Positions 34,731 through 47,000 of a DNA stretch of 64,000 nt are shown here, one piece after another. The notes beneath the pieces are model-generated. The model did not search any database and was not told the DNA's origin. It saw only the letters and a list, made by a program, of their open reading frames with translations. Both the position numbers and the translations under genes were made by a program. Origin of the DNA: Telopea speciosissima (Eukaryota > Streptophyta > Magnoliopsida > Proteales > Proteaceae); NCBI RefSeq assembly GCF_018873765.1, contig NC_057925.1, positions 4,046,927 through 4,110,926 on the forward strand. Direction: 5' to 3'. How positions within the stretch are numbered: position 1 is the first letter of the stretch; each line of letters opens with the position of its first letter.

Positions 34731-36047
34731 AACAATGGCCAGATCTCAATTTGTGCTAGGACAGCCGACAAAAAACAAGTTTGATTATGAAACTATCAGT
34801 ATAGCGCATCTTGTTGCCGCTGATGACTTGTTTAGAGACACATTTGGTTGCTGGCATGAACTAGTTTCTTATTTTCCTTCTTCCCAGGGTCATTTTCAAT
34901 TTTGGCAGTTGTTCTGTGAGGTGCCTAATCTCATTTGCAACAGATGATACATGAAGAAATTGGAATATCAATTATTAACTTGACTCCACTACTAGCTGTA
35001 ATTAAGGTGGTTCTACAAATATCTGTGCCTTATTGTTAGTTCTACTTAAAATTAAAAAACTAAGATTCCCCAATTAACTTTACAAAACAACTGAAGACTT
35101 GAGTCTAATGTTTCTATTCTGTATTTTGTGGGCTTTCCATGGTTCTATAACTCATATGTTACTTTTATGTTTGATGTGATGATGTCATTGATACTTTGAT
35201 GTGTTATATGGTAATCTTATGGGTTGTAATAGGGGATAAGTATTAAGCTATTATATAGTGTTTATTTCAGTTGTGAGGCTTCCTTCTGCTAAAATTATAT
35301 TTTGTTTAATGTACATGTCTGTTGCATAGTGAATATATACTTGTTTTTCTGTCCCTGGATTTTTAGAGAGGAACCGTGTTAAACACATACCGTATTGCTG
35401 CCCTACACTTTTTTGTAGTGCTGGATTTTTGAAAAGTATGCCATCTTGTCCGTTTAATACCCGTACATATCCGTACCCCTTTTTTTGCTGTACCCGAACT
35501 TTCTGTGGTCTGGAACCGATTAGGAAATCAATAAACAATTCTGGATCTCAGATTTGGAACTTAGTAGCTTATGGCCTGGTTCTGGTCCTGACCCCTTAGG
35601 ACCGGAACTGCTAAGGAACTAGACCAATTACCCAGAATCAGATACACCCCTAAATCGCACCCTTCTATGTGTAGTAGATTGCTGTGAAACTTTGCAGACT
35701 AGTAGGGTCTCATATAAGGAGAACTCGACCTGATATCTGTAGTCATCTTATTGTTATTTCTGAGGAGATCTATTTTTTCCTCTTACATATTTTCTGGTTC
35801 TATTTGATAATTATCGATTTCTTCTTATTTCTGTTTGCATTTGTTCTTATTTTCTAATTCCATCCTTCAAGGTTTATATTTGATTTCTATTTTCATCTTC
35901 CATTGGTCGTTGCCTGGTTTCTTAAGGGTTTTAGTTTCTATTTGTTGATTCAATCTCCTTCTATGTTCACACAATTCAGGCACACATTCTTATCATAGTT
36001 TCCCGCAATTTGTGTCATTATTTCTTTTCATCCCTGCAATTCCAGTC

Positions 36048-39000
36048 ATGGGAGCTGAGATCCAAGACAAGGGCTTGAAGAAGCTAGAGTACCTGTCCCT
36101 TGTCTCAAAGGTCTGCACCGAGCTCGAATCCCATCTTGGGTTTGGTGACAAGGTACTGGCTGAATTCATCACTGATATGGGTAGTAAATGTGAAAGCGTT
36201 GATGAATTTGACTCCAATCTAAAGGAGAATGGTGCTGAGATGCCTGATTATTTTGTTCGCACTCTTTTCACCATTATCCATGCCATTCTTCCGCCAAAAC
36301 CCAAATCAGAAATGGATAGTAAGAAGGACACTTCCAGTAGTAAGATGACGATGTTTTCAGGTCTTGCAATTGCAGACAATAAGGAAAGGGCCAAGGAAAT
36401 CGAGAAGGAAATTGAAGACGAAGCTAAGCTGAAGGATAGAGAAAGAGAAAGGGATAGGGATAGACACAGGGACAGGGACAGAGACAGAGACCGTGACATT
36501 AGAAAGGATAGACACAGAGATAGATATGACAATGAGAGGGATGATAGAAGAGAACGGGGTGGGTACAGAGATGACGACGATAGATCTGGCTCCAGGAGTA
36601 GGTCGAGACACAGCAGGCATGACAGAGATAGAAGGGATGAAGATAATGAGAACATTGACAGTCGGGATGTGGGGGATAGAAGAGACCGTAGAAGTCGGCA
36701 AAATGGTCATTACCATTCAGATGAGCCTGAACTGTACAAGGTTTATGCAGGTCGGGTGTCAAGAGTGATGGAATCAGGCTGCTTTGTTCAGCTGAATGAT
36801 TTTAGAGGCAAAGAAGGTTTAGTACATGTTTCTCAGATTTCTTGTCGGAGGGTTGCCAATGCTAAGGATGTTGTGAAGCGGGACCAGGATGTGCATGTCA
36901 AAGTGATTTCAATGTCAGGACAAAAACTGAGTCTTTCAATGAGGGATGTTGATCAGACTACTGGCAAAGATCTCCTCCCGCTGAATAAGAGTTCAGATGA
37001 TGATGCTTTGAGGGCAAATCCTTCTGACTCAAACCAGGGTCCTAGAACTAGAACAGGGCTTTCAGGGATTAAGATTGTTGAGGAGGATGATACTATCCCA
37101 TCACGACGACCGTTGAAGCGAATGAGCTCCCCAGAGATATGGGAAGCAAAACAACTTCTTGCTTCTGGTGTTCTGGATGTTAGGGAGCATCCTATGTATG
37201 ATGAAGGAGATGGGTTGATTTACCATGAAGAGGGTGCTGAAGAAGAGCTTGAGATTGAGCTGAATGAGGACGAGCCAGCCTTCTTGCAGGGGCAGAGCCG
37301 ATACTCTATAGACATGTCACCTGTGAAGATCTTCAAGAATCCTGAGGGGTCCTTGAGTCGTGCAGCAGCACTTCAGTCTGCTCTTATCAAGGAGCGAAGA
37401 GAGGTACGTGAGCAGCAACAAAGAACTATGCTTGATTCCATCCCAAAGGATCTCAACCGTCCTTGGGAGGATCCAATGCCAGAGACTGGTGAGCGGCATC
37501 TTGCACAGGAATTGAGGGGTGTGGGTTTATCAGCCTATGACATGCCAGAATGGAAGAAGGATGCATTTGGAAAGGCACTGACATTTGGGCAGAGATCAAA
37601 GCTCTCCATACAGGAACAGAGGCAAAGCTTGCCAATCTACAAGCTGAAGAAAGAGCTTATTCAGGCTGTTCATGACAACCAGGTGCTGGTTGTAATTGGG
37701 GAGACAGGATCTGGCAAAACCACCCAGGTGACACAATATCTTGCCGAAGCAGGTTACACGACAAAGGGCAAGATTGGATGCACGCAGCCCCGTAGAGTAG
37801 CTGCTATGTCTGTTGCTAAGAGAGTGGCAGAAGAGTTTGGGTGTCGTTTGGGGGAGGAAGTTGGCTATGCTATTCGGTTTGAGGATTGCACTGGTCCAGA
37901 TACTGTCATCAAGTATATGACTGATGGTATGCTTCTCAGGGAGATTTTAATTGATGAGAACCTCTCCCAGTATTCTGTAATAATGCTTGATGAAGCCCAT
38001 GAAAGGACAATCCACACTGATGTACTGTTTGGATTACTAAAACAGCTTGTTAAACGACGACCTGACCTTAGGTTGATTGTCACTTCTGCCACATTGGATG
38101 CAGAGAAATTCTCTGGATATTTCTTTAACTGTAATATCTTCACCATTCCTGGAAGAACATTTCCAGTTGAGATCCTGTACACAAAACAGCCAGAAAGTGA
38201 CTACCTAGATGCAGCACTGATTACTCTCCTGCAGATTCACTTGACGGAACCAGAAGGCGACATCCTCCTCTTCTTAACTGGTCAAGAAGAGATTGATCAT
38301 GCATGTCAGTCTCTTTATGAGAGAATGAAGGGACTAGGGAAGAATGTACCAGAACTGATAATATTGCCAGTATACAGTGCTCTTCCAAGTGAGATGCAGT
38401 CAAGGATTTTTGAACCAGCTCCTGCTGGGAAGAGGAAGGTGGTTGTGGCTACCAATATTGCGGAGGCTTCTCTGACCATTGATGGAATATATTATGTCAT
38501 TGACCCTGGATTCGCAAAGCAGAATGTTTATAATCCCAAGCAAGGACTTGATTCACTGGTTATAACTCCTATTTCGCAAGCATCAGCCAAACAACGTGCT
38601 GGACGTGCTGGGAGGACAGGACCTGGAAAATGCTATCGCCTTTACACTGAAAGTGCTTATCGTAACGAAATGTCTCCGACCACTGTTCCTGAAATTCAAA
38701 GGATAAATCTTGGATTTACTACACTGACAATGAAGGCCATGGGAATCAATGATCTTCTGTCTTTTGATTTTATGGACCCCCCTTCACCTCAAGCCCTCAT
38801 CTCTGCCATGGAACAACTGTATAGTCTAGGGGCTCTGGATGAGGAGGGCCTTCTGACGAAATTGGGTAGAAAAATGGCAGAGTTCCCCCTTGATCCACCC
38901 TTATCCAAGATGCTTCTTGCTAGTGTGGACCTTGGATGCAGTGATGAGATTTTAACTATCATTGCAATGATTCAGACAGGAAATATCTTTTACAGGCCTA

Positions 39001-40244
39001 GGGAGAAACAAGCTCAAGCAGATCAGAAGAGGGCCAAGTTTTTTCAGCCTGAAGGGGACCATCTAACTCTACTTGCTGTTTATGAGGCGTGGAAGGCAAA
39101 GAATTTTTCTGGACCCTGGTGCTTCGAGAATTTTGTTCAGTCTCGATCTTTGAGGAGGGCTCAGGATGTCAGAAAACAACTTCTTACCATCATGGACAGG
39201 TATGAATCTCTATTCTCTCTTACTTCCTTTGGTTTAACTGTTATTTTTGTTCAACAGAATAAAAGAAGAGGAAAGCAAAAAGATCGTTTCGCTATAATGA
39301 TCATTCATTATCAATTGGTCTATTTTTGTTTTCTAAGTAAGTATAACCTTTTTTGTGTGCGTGGAAATTAGTGTATTTTTGTTAGGCTTGTAAATAATAA
39401 TTCTGGTGAAAGGTTTTAGAGCTTTATATCTTCTGTGCCATATTTACACATTGCCACTCTTTCATTTTAATGGATGGTGGTAGTATAGTAGTGATTACTT
39501 TATATCTAACATGTCTTGTGTAAAAGTCCTACGAGTTTTTTTTTTCCAACATTTTCTTTCTGGTTGTTTAAGAATCTCTTCATCTTTTGTGTTTTGTATT
39601 GTGTGTGGTTTTTGTCATTGTTTTCGAGATATATTATTGCATATATTAATGGTTATATGGACAATTTTTATGGTGTAAGGTATTGTCAAGTTGATATTCT
39701 GTTTGCTTTTAACATTGGATGCAGACTTGATGCTCTGTCTGTGACTAATTTAATGCAATATGGGTGCATTTTATCTCCTTCCCCCCACCCCCAAAAAAAA
39801 AAAGTTTTGACTGGGAATGCGATCTCTAAATCATTTTACTGTATTTTCAGGTACAAACTGGATGTTGTGAGTGCCGGGAAGAATTTCACAAGGATACGGA
39901 AGGCAATTACAGCAGGATTCTTCTTCCATGCTGCTAGAAAGGACCCTCTGGAAGGTTATAGGACCTTAGTTGAAAACCAGCCTGTTTATATTCACCCAAG
40001 CAGTGCTCTCTTCCAGAGACAGCCAGACTGGGTAATTTACCATGAATTAGTAATGACTACAAAGGAGTACATGCGTGAGGTCACTGTTGTTGACCCCAAA
40101 TGGCTTGTGGAATTGGCCCCAAGATTCTTCAAGGTTGCGGATCCAACAAAAATGAGCAAACGCAAGCGACAAGAACGTATTGAACCACTTTATGATAGAT
40201 ATCATGAACCCAACTCTTGGCGTTTAAGTAAACGCCGTGCTTGA
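36048..40244 (+). CDS. PRP22: Pre-mRNA-splicing DEAH-box ATP-dependent RNA helicase (Prp22/DHX8)
   Basis: Releases spliced mRNA from the spliceosome in the nucleus by ATP-driven remodelling. Two coding exons, 36048-39199 and 39851-40244, joined ATGGACAG|GT...TTTTCAG|GTAC, encode 1181 aa, close to plant and human homologues. The start is the ATG at 36048, after an acceptor at 36045; longer in-frame sequence upstream has no ATG. Order: N-terminal helical region; RD/RE/RS-rich tract (~128-225); S1 RNA-binding domain (~229-300, [17 protein letters not shown]); RecA core with GETGSGKTT (551-559), DEAH (648-651), SAT (680-682) and [10 protein letters not shown] (849-858); then the winged-helix/HA2 and OB-fold C-terminal domains, ending in [20 protein letters not shown]. 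All catalytic motifs are intact. The 651-bp intron contains a poly(A)-like AAAAAAAAAAAAG near 39796. Antisense ORFs over the RD tract are composition artefacts. Confidence 0.96.
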
Positions 40245-40927
40245 ACACGTTTTATTTGTCTACTATTACTGTACATATTGTTTCTCTGTAATTTTATGAA
40301 TTAATTTTGATATCCCAGCATCCTTTGTAGGTTCTTGATTCCAACCTCCCCCCCCCCCCCCCTTCTCCTCTTCCAATGGTGAAACAAGTTTGTGTTTCAG
40401 TCCATGTGGTTGAAACAACATAAGATGTAAAAAGCTGTTCCTTTTCATTTTGTATCCATTATCAACACTAAAAGGGTATTTGAGGATCAAGGACTTAAGT
40501 GCAGCAGTTGTAAGATGTAAAACCTATTAGATTTCCATTCATCAAAGAAATAGCATAAGTTGGTCCAGTTCAGTATTAATGATATCAATTGGATTTAACT
40601 TTTCATTTTCTCATAGTTTGTGGACTACTGGGGGTCGATTATTACAAACTCATGTCAGAATGGACTGGTCCCAACTGCTTTACATTTCACCTAGAATAAA
40701 TTGATTTGTTTTGAATTTCCTTTCCATTTGTCTGCACCAGATGATGATTCAAGATTGACTCATCTCCACTGATACTGTTATGTTAATAGAAAGTGCAATG
40801 AACCTACCCTGATTTTTGCAGTCCCACATCCCTCCCTCTGCAACTCCCACACTGGCTCAGACCAGAACCACTTTTACCACTTTCCCCATATAATCCGGCT
40901 CAATTTGAATCCTTACGTGAATCAACA
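40245..40927. other. 3' flank of PRP22 and spacer
   Basis: Probable 3' UTR to about 40500, with a C-run at 40350-40362. Towards 40810-40927 the sequence is CT/CA-rich with CATATAATC at 40888, which could serve the next ORF. No other gene is seen. Confidence 0.5.
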
Positions 40928-41284
40928 ATGCAAAATCACATTTTCTTAGTTTTTTTCTCTCTCCTCCTTGTGAGTGAAATCACCTTGATCATTGGAAGTT
41001 ATCCAAGCGAAGGCGAAGATGAGAGCGAAGACAGAAGACTGTTGGAACTCCTTACCGAATGTCAACCACCAGTAGCAGGTATAGTACTAGATCTTGATGA
41101 TACTTTCGGGAATAGAAATGATATAGAAGATAGTGTTGCCCAAGCATGGGAGAATACTTTGGTTGGTTATATATCCCATGGAAAGCCTCATCATCGTGAC
41201 AGAATCAATGGTAGCAGTGTGGATTACTACGTGCGAGATAGAAGTTTCTCTTATGGGAATGATCTTAGGAATATGTTAGATTAA
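40928..41284 (+). CDS. Putative small secreted acidic protein, unknown family
   Basis: An uninterrupted 118-codon ORF. Residues 1-23 (MQNHIFLVFFSLLLVSEITL...) form a strong signal-peptide-like segment. An acidic stretch EGEDESEDRR follows, then a region with one Cys (LLTECQPP), the acidic LDLDDTF and a polar C-terminus. I recognise no domain; the single Cys argues against a defensin-like peptide. A TATA-like CATATAAT lies only 33-40 bases before the ATG, closer than usual. About 45 bases after the stop a LINE remnant begins, so a longer original gene could have been cut off. A chance ORF cannot be excluded. Confidence 0.4.
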   Translation: MQNHIFLVFFSLLLVSEITLIIGSYPSEGEDESEDRRLLELLTECQPPVAGIVLDLDDTFGNRNDIEDSVAQAWENTLVGYISHGKPHHRDRINGSSVDYYVRDRSFSYGNDLRNMLD

Positions 41285-41329
41285 GGCCCTTGCCCCTTGG
41301 AGTGTTGCAGGTAACCTCCGTGTTCTCGA

Positions 41330-43042
41330 TAGATGGAGGGAAGATGATTTATGGGAGATCCAAAAGGTTGAATTTTGAGTAAAAGCTTAATCATATACCA
41401 TAGGAACTCCAATCTTTGGAGTTTGCGTTTTAGTTGGTAGAAACCATGGGTACCCCTCACAAAGCAATGCTTGTTCAAGGAATGCAAATGGGATGTCGAA
41501 TTCCGTACATTCGTTTTTGTATTGTCTTGGACATCAGAATGAAGCTGTCCTTTAAAATCCGGTGGTGGTCTAGGGTGCGAGTGGATCACTCGATTAAGTA
41601 TGAGTGCTTGCCTGGATTTTGTTCTTATTGTGGCATTTTGGAACATGAGGAAGCACGATGTAAGGAGTTGTATCAAAGTTCAGAAACATCAAGCCACCGT
41701 AATGGGCCCAAAGATGTGTTTTAGTTCTGACCTTTGTGCTAGTGTTCCTAATGCTTGGCAGTTAAAGAATATGCTAAGCTTTACCATTCCAACCTTGGCT
41801 GAAGGTGGTAATGGAATTCATTCAACGATTAATCAGTTGGTTCTTATCGGTAGTGCAATGCGCCAGCCGCCGACTAGCCGAAGAGGGGGGAGTTCAATGG
41901 TTACAGCACCCCTGTGCGATGAGTAGGTCCAACATACTACCGTTACTTCCTAGATCAGTCCACCATCCACTCTCCGTGGAACCATTACTTACAATCCAAT
42001 TTCTCTCTCCCTTCTTCAATGACCCACGATCCATTTAAACATCCAATTACTCTATTCAATTTTCCTTTACAATCCACAAATATTCAGTCTTTCAACGGTT
42101 TCCAGGACAACAACCCATCTTTATCTCTTCATGGAACCGTTATCCATAACTTAGTCTACCCATTCTTTAACTATCCATGACTTCTCTCATAACTTACCTC
42201 ATCCTATTACCATCCAACCTCTTTAACGGTTTCCATGCTTTATCAACCTCTCTAATTAATCATCATTAAGTCCTGACCCTCAAGCGTTTACAATTCATCA
42301 ATTGATTTCAACCCTTAATGCATATCAAAAGATTTTAAAAATTAACGTAGGTCTAGGGGTCCTTAACGTTAATGTTCATCATGGGGCTTCAAACTTTATG
42401 CACATCATGGGGAGTCATATTTTAATGCATATCAAGCAACCAATGGAGAAGTTATAGTAGCAAAGTGTCCGCCTACAACATCTTCAGCTTTTATACCATT
42501 GGCTTGTGATGGACCAATTTGGAAACTGCCATCATCTGGTATGTTAAAAATTGATACTCATGCTTCCCTCGCTTTGGATGCGGGTATTGGTGGAGTTGGT
42601 TTTATTATCAGGGACTGCCTTGAGGCACAGATCTTGACGGTTTCAGAGAAGTTACTTTTAACTTTGCTACTGTGGGAGAGGCTCTTCTGGTAAGGGCGGT
42701 GCTTAAGACAGCGGTGGAGGCTGGTCTTTTACAGGTTCAAGTGGAATTGAATGACGCAATTCTAATGCACTAGATTACAGATCCAGGTTGTCCTTGTACC
42801 CTCGAGATCGAACCACTTCTCAAAGACATTAGATTTCTTTCCTTAGTAATTGTAATTTTTCTTTTCTTTCAAGGGGAGCAAATAGTATAACTTATTTCTT
42901 TGCCAGGAAGACCCTCTCATTAGTGCGTATGACGGTTTGGCTAATTTCACTCCTTGGCTACATGATTTGTGTGTAAATGAAGCCTTGACTACTATGCACT
43001 CCTACCATCAATAGAATTCAATTTACCCCCAAAAAAAAAAAA
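41330..43042 (+). pseudogene. LINE remnant: ORF1 zinc knuckle, RNase H piece, poly(A)
   Basis: The frame 41434-41724 encodes an ORF1-type C-terminus: a positively charged segment, then YECLPGFCSYCGILEHEEARC, a CX2CX4HX4C zinc knuckle of plant LINEs. The whole endonuclease/RT region is absent. 42490-42960 resumes with an RNase H-like frame (WKLPSSGMLKIDTHASLA, GIGGVGFIIRD), broken by a frameshift near 42655 and a stop near 42770. Poly(A) lies at 43028-43042. So the element has both an internal deletion and point decay. The 5' limit is approximate. Confidence 0.75.
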
Positions 43043-43559
43043 ATGATCAGTTTGGGCCTTCTGTTATAGTGCATTTTGGAATTTTGTATTTGAATTTGGA
43101 TCATCAATGAATTTAACCCCAGAACGCCAAAATCATTGTAGAAGACATTGCAGTTGTCATCTCCAAGTCTCCAACCATATTGTAGTAATGGTTACTTGTT
43201 TTGGTTGGCACTGGAGTGATTCACAACAGCAGATAATCCCGCTCAGACATTTTTGAAGCTTTATTGTCTCTCAACCGGATTTTCATTTTTGTAATCACCA
43301 TGATTTTGCATCTTTGGTAACTTTAAAGCAGGGGCAGCAGAATTTTTTTTAATTTTTAGTGTGTGTGTGTGTGTGTGTGTGTAGTACACGTCTTACCATT
43401 CTTGAAGCTTTTCTTGATAAACCCCCGGAAAAGGAAAGGTGTGAAAGAAATAATGGACCTTAAAGTGGACTTCAACAAAGTCTAGAAGGAAAAATTTAAA
43501 CACAAATACCACAAGAACACAAATCAAAGCTTCTGTTAATCAAAGAGGTCTATACATAC
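43043..43559. other. Spacer between LINE and NF-YA 3' end
   Basis: Contains a (GT)n microsatellite at 43359-43382. No ORF or domain is seen. The NF-YA transcript end, on the minus strand, probably falls near 43500-43600. Confidence 0.5.
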
Positions 43560-43779
43560 CTAGATCATGTCTTATCAATATCTGAAATGCCCAAACCAAA
43601 ATGTTCTTTTCCATAAGAAATTCGGGGGTGTTTGTTCCTTCACATCCACCATATTTAACTCTACTGCATAACTTTGTACAGGAGAAAAGCTGGGGAATAA
43701 AGAAAGAGTAGAAACATTGCTATAGTTGCACGCCACAAAGCTACCATATCTCCCCATTCTTCCCCAAAAAACAAGAACC

Positions 43780-43800
43780 AAGCCAAGAATGAATTGCCAG
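43780..43800 (-). promoter_or_regulatory. miR169 target site in the NF-YA 3' UTR
   Basis: On the transcript strand the 21 bases begin CTGGCAATTC and end ATTCTTGGCTT, the form known from NF-YA mRNAs that miR169 cleaves or represses. The site lies about 230 bases after the stop codon, the usual location. The + strand therefore reads like miR169 (AAGCCAAGAATGAATTGCC), but no hairpin partner is present, so this is a target and not a MIR gene. Confidence 0.9.
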
Positions 43801-44032
43801 AAACACCAGATAAACAAGGGTTCCCCTCTCCCTACTTTCTGGGGGGATGGGGCCTTTGTGCCTCCAGTATCACCTTCCTACCATTGCTCCAAGGGCTGGA
43901 GAGATCTCTCACAAACATTAGAACCAATGAAGATGCAAATGAGTAGAAGACTAAACCGGTTTAAAAGATAGTGCCGTGATGGGACCAAATGTATTGATAC
44001 TGAAGAGACCTTGGACCCCACATGAGGGGTGT

Positions 44033-47000
44033 TCATTGGGTGGTGAGGGCCCTGTTTGGGGCCTGATTCACAGGTATGATTCCCCGCTGCTGGCCTGAAC
44101 AGTCTCCTTCCTCCACCTTTTCCTCTGTAAGCGAATGAAATTTTGACAGTGAGAAGCCCTGATGATGTTGGTAGCACCCGCTGCCATTGGAGTACATATC
44201 CTGATTCACAGGTCCCTTTATTTCTTTCTGATAATTGGAAGAACCTATGTTAGCAGTTAACTCAGATGGCAATGCTTCAGAACCCGATGAACTCGCTGAC
44301 TGGGTAGATGGGACTGCACCAGAACCTGTGCCTTCAGGTGCAGAATTTGTGCCATTATTGTCAAGTTTCTTTGTGTTTAGAAAACGGCCTCCACAACCCC
44401 TTGCTCTTCTCATAGCATGTTGGTGCCGAGATTCATGAAGGTATGGCTGTAAAAACAATTACAAGCTGACCCGCATGTCATAACTGGAAATAATTTCTAC
44501 TGAGAGTCTGATACAATGAATCACACAAATGTAGATCCATACAAAAAAAATTTTGAATATATATATGTAATGACAGGCGACCCATGTGCAATGTTAATGA
44601 TAGACCTGGACGGATGAGTATTTTCAAAAACCAGGGGGTGATTTGAGTTTCGTTTGAAAACCAAGGGGTGACATGTAATTGACCCTAAAAATTAAAGACT
44701 AGGGTCAACTTGGAACAAAACAAATTAAAGGGGATAAGGTGAAAGAGAAAGATAGGGGTACTATGGGGAACTAAAAAAAAAAATTAGGAAACATAAAGGA
44801 ACCGTGAGAGGGAGGGGTTTACTTGGAAGAACAATATAATAGAAGTTTAAAACAAAAAAAAGAGGGCAGAAGGGTAATTTGGAGGGAAAAAAAATTGAAG
44901 AAAATAAAGAACAAAAGGGAGTTGTGAGGGGCTGGTAAAGGGAAATAACGACGAAGAGGGGACTTGGGGAATCCAGTGGGAGAGTCGTAGACTGCAACAA
45001 CAGAGGGGTGTTCCACTTGGCTTCTATCAGTGGAGATTCTGCGGAGGAAACGGACAGAAGAAGTCTCAGATTTCTCCGTTGTTTGGTCTTCAACTTCGAC
45101 GGAAAAGATGGAGTCAGCTGCTGGGGGGAACCAGGTATGAGTGTGTTTCTTTCTGACACTTGCTACTCTTCTTCTATCTCCTCTTTTTCTTTTTTTTTCT
45201 GATCCTCGCTCTCTCTCTCTCTTCTCTCTGCACTCTTTTTTTTTTCGGTTCTGGCGGAACAAAGAAGGAAGGGGTTTGGGTTGGAGTGGGGCAGTGGGTA
45301 TTGAGCGAAAATGAAAACAAAGGAGGCAGTGGGAAGGGGTGCCGCTGGGGATCGGAGAGATTGGGGAAGGACTGGGAGTCGAAGGGAGGGATTTTTTAAT
45401 TTTTGACAGACCACTGAAGGGTTGTCGGAACGGTTGCAGAGGTAAGGATAGGATAGGAGAAGGTTGCAGCGGGAAGGTTTCAGTGGTTCGAAGGTCTTTA
45501 TTTATCTATTTATTTATTTTTCACTGCTGGTATAGCAGGGCAGATCCAGTAACGGAAAAAATATTTGGGAGGATGAGGGAAGGGAATGAGAGAGGTTGAT
45601 GGGGAAAGTGATGGATCCTTCGGCTCTGATACCAAATTGGAGGAGGGCCGGTAGGAAAGAAGTTGCAGGGAAGAGGAAATTGCATAAGAAGAAGAAAAGG
45701 GGGGGGAGGAAGAAGAGTGCACACGCACGAACCAGCCCACAGGCTTCAACCAAACTCAGACTTCAATTCATTCTTTCTAATCTGCTTCAATCATGGTTAC
45801 ACATCTAATTATAAAACCCAAAAAAAATAAGAGACTCCTAATTACTTCCTAAAACTTAGAGTAACTAAAATAGAAACTCAACAAAAAACTCAAATTGGAA
45901 ATTTCCCTACATGTCTAATAGCTACCCAAAATAAAAATTACATATCTTTCCTAAGTAAAATAAACTAATAAAGCCTTAATATCCTACTGAACCAGAACAT
46001 GGTTTGGGCCCAGTTCATCTTGGTTTGGATACCCAACTGGGTTTGGGTCGGTCCAAGGTAGTGTATCTGCATCAAATAATCAACGGAAATACCCTGAAAA
46101 GTCTCAAGAGTAATCACCCACCAAGCTATTCTCAACTTGATCTCTTTGCCAACCCAAAAACATTTCATTGTTCATCTCTTCCCAGATAGTCAAGACAGTA
46201 ACCAAGAGTATAAATCTCCACATCATCTTCCCTTTTACTGGACAGGCTGACAAGAAACCATGAAGTCAAAGAACCCTTTAGGATCAATTCAGACCAAATA
46301 AGGTTACAAGAGCACACTACTTGGTTGCTAATTTGTTTTACTTTCCACGTTTTGTCCAGGGGTGGTGAACATTTTTCTCCCTCCCTTCCAATAAAATTCA
46401 AACTTTTACACACAAAATAAATAAACTCCAACTCAATTGTGCATAACTAATCAATAAAGGTACAAATTCAAGGGTATTTTCCTCTTGCACAATTAACTCA
46501 GTTGTTCACCTCATAAACAAGTGCCAGGGCACCCATACAGATGCATTCTTTTCAAGAAATTATTTCCTGATAAATATTACAGCCAAAGGCCGAATGCAAA
46601 GATAAATAGAAATCAGACCAAGAACATGAGCAATAGAAACCCTTTTGTGAGGTCTTCACTTAATATTTAATGCTAATTTAAATACTCGAATCTTCAGAAG
46701 GCGGAAGAAATTCTAAACTGTTAGAATGCTAACTTCCATAAAGAACGGAGATTCTCCTCAGAATTTTTGTGCCATTTAATGCTATATTAAAGGTTCTGGT
46801 ATCTAATCGAATCCACTATTATGCCTTGTAACCCAATTATTAACATGCCCTCTTTTTCTGCAGCCATCTGCAGTTCATAGAATCAAAAATAGAAATTCTG
46901 AGTGGCATAGAACCCTCTCTCTCAGCCAAGACCAAGAGTGTATCCGCCAATTGGATTGAGATCAGTGGTAGATGAACTGATAATGGATCCAGATCTTTAA

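Larger units (their letters stand above)
32103..36045 (+). other. Probable long 5' UTR intron of the helicase gene, with insertions
   Basis: If 32102 is the donor, this is a 3.9-kb intron. It contains CGTTTTAAAC-type text (32925-33010), a GC-rich foldback (33338-33537), LTR-like sequence (34103-34730) and, from 35380 to 35640, degenerate CCGTACC/GGAACCG text. ORFs of 60-120 codons in the GC-rich part follow the inverted repeat and are not credible genes. Confidence 0.4.

Noticed and set aside
36248..36768. Antisense and alternative-frame ORFs of 87-135 codons over the helicase gene
   Set aside because: They mirror the RD/RE-repeat coding tract; Ser/Leu-only composition and full overlap with a clear gene.
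43780..43800. A MIR169 precursor on the + strand
   Set aside because: The + strand resembles miR169, but no complementary arm lies nearby; the site fits an NF-YA target on the minus strand.
44761..45753. Several 60-147 codon ORFs in NF-YA intron 4
   Set aside because: Low-complexity CT/GA-rich LTR-element interior; Ser/Pro/Phe or Glu/Lys/Arg composition only.
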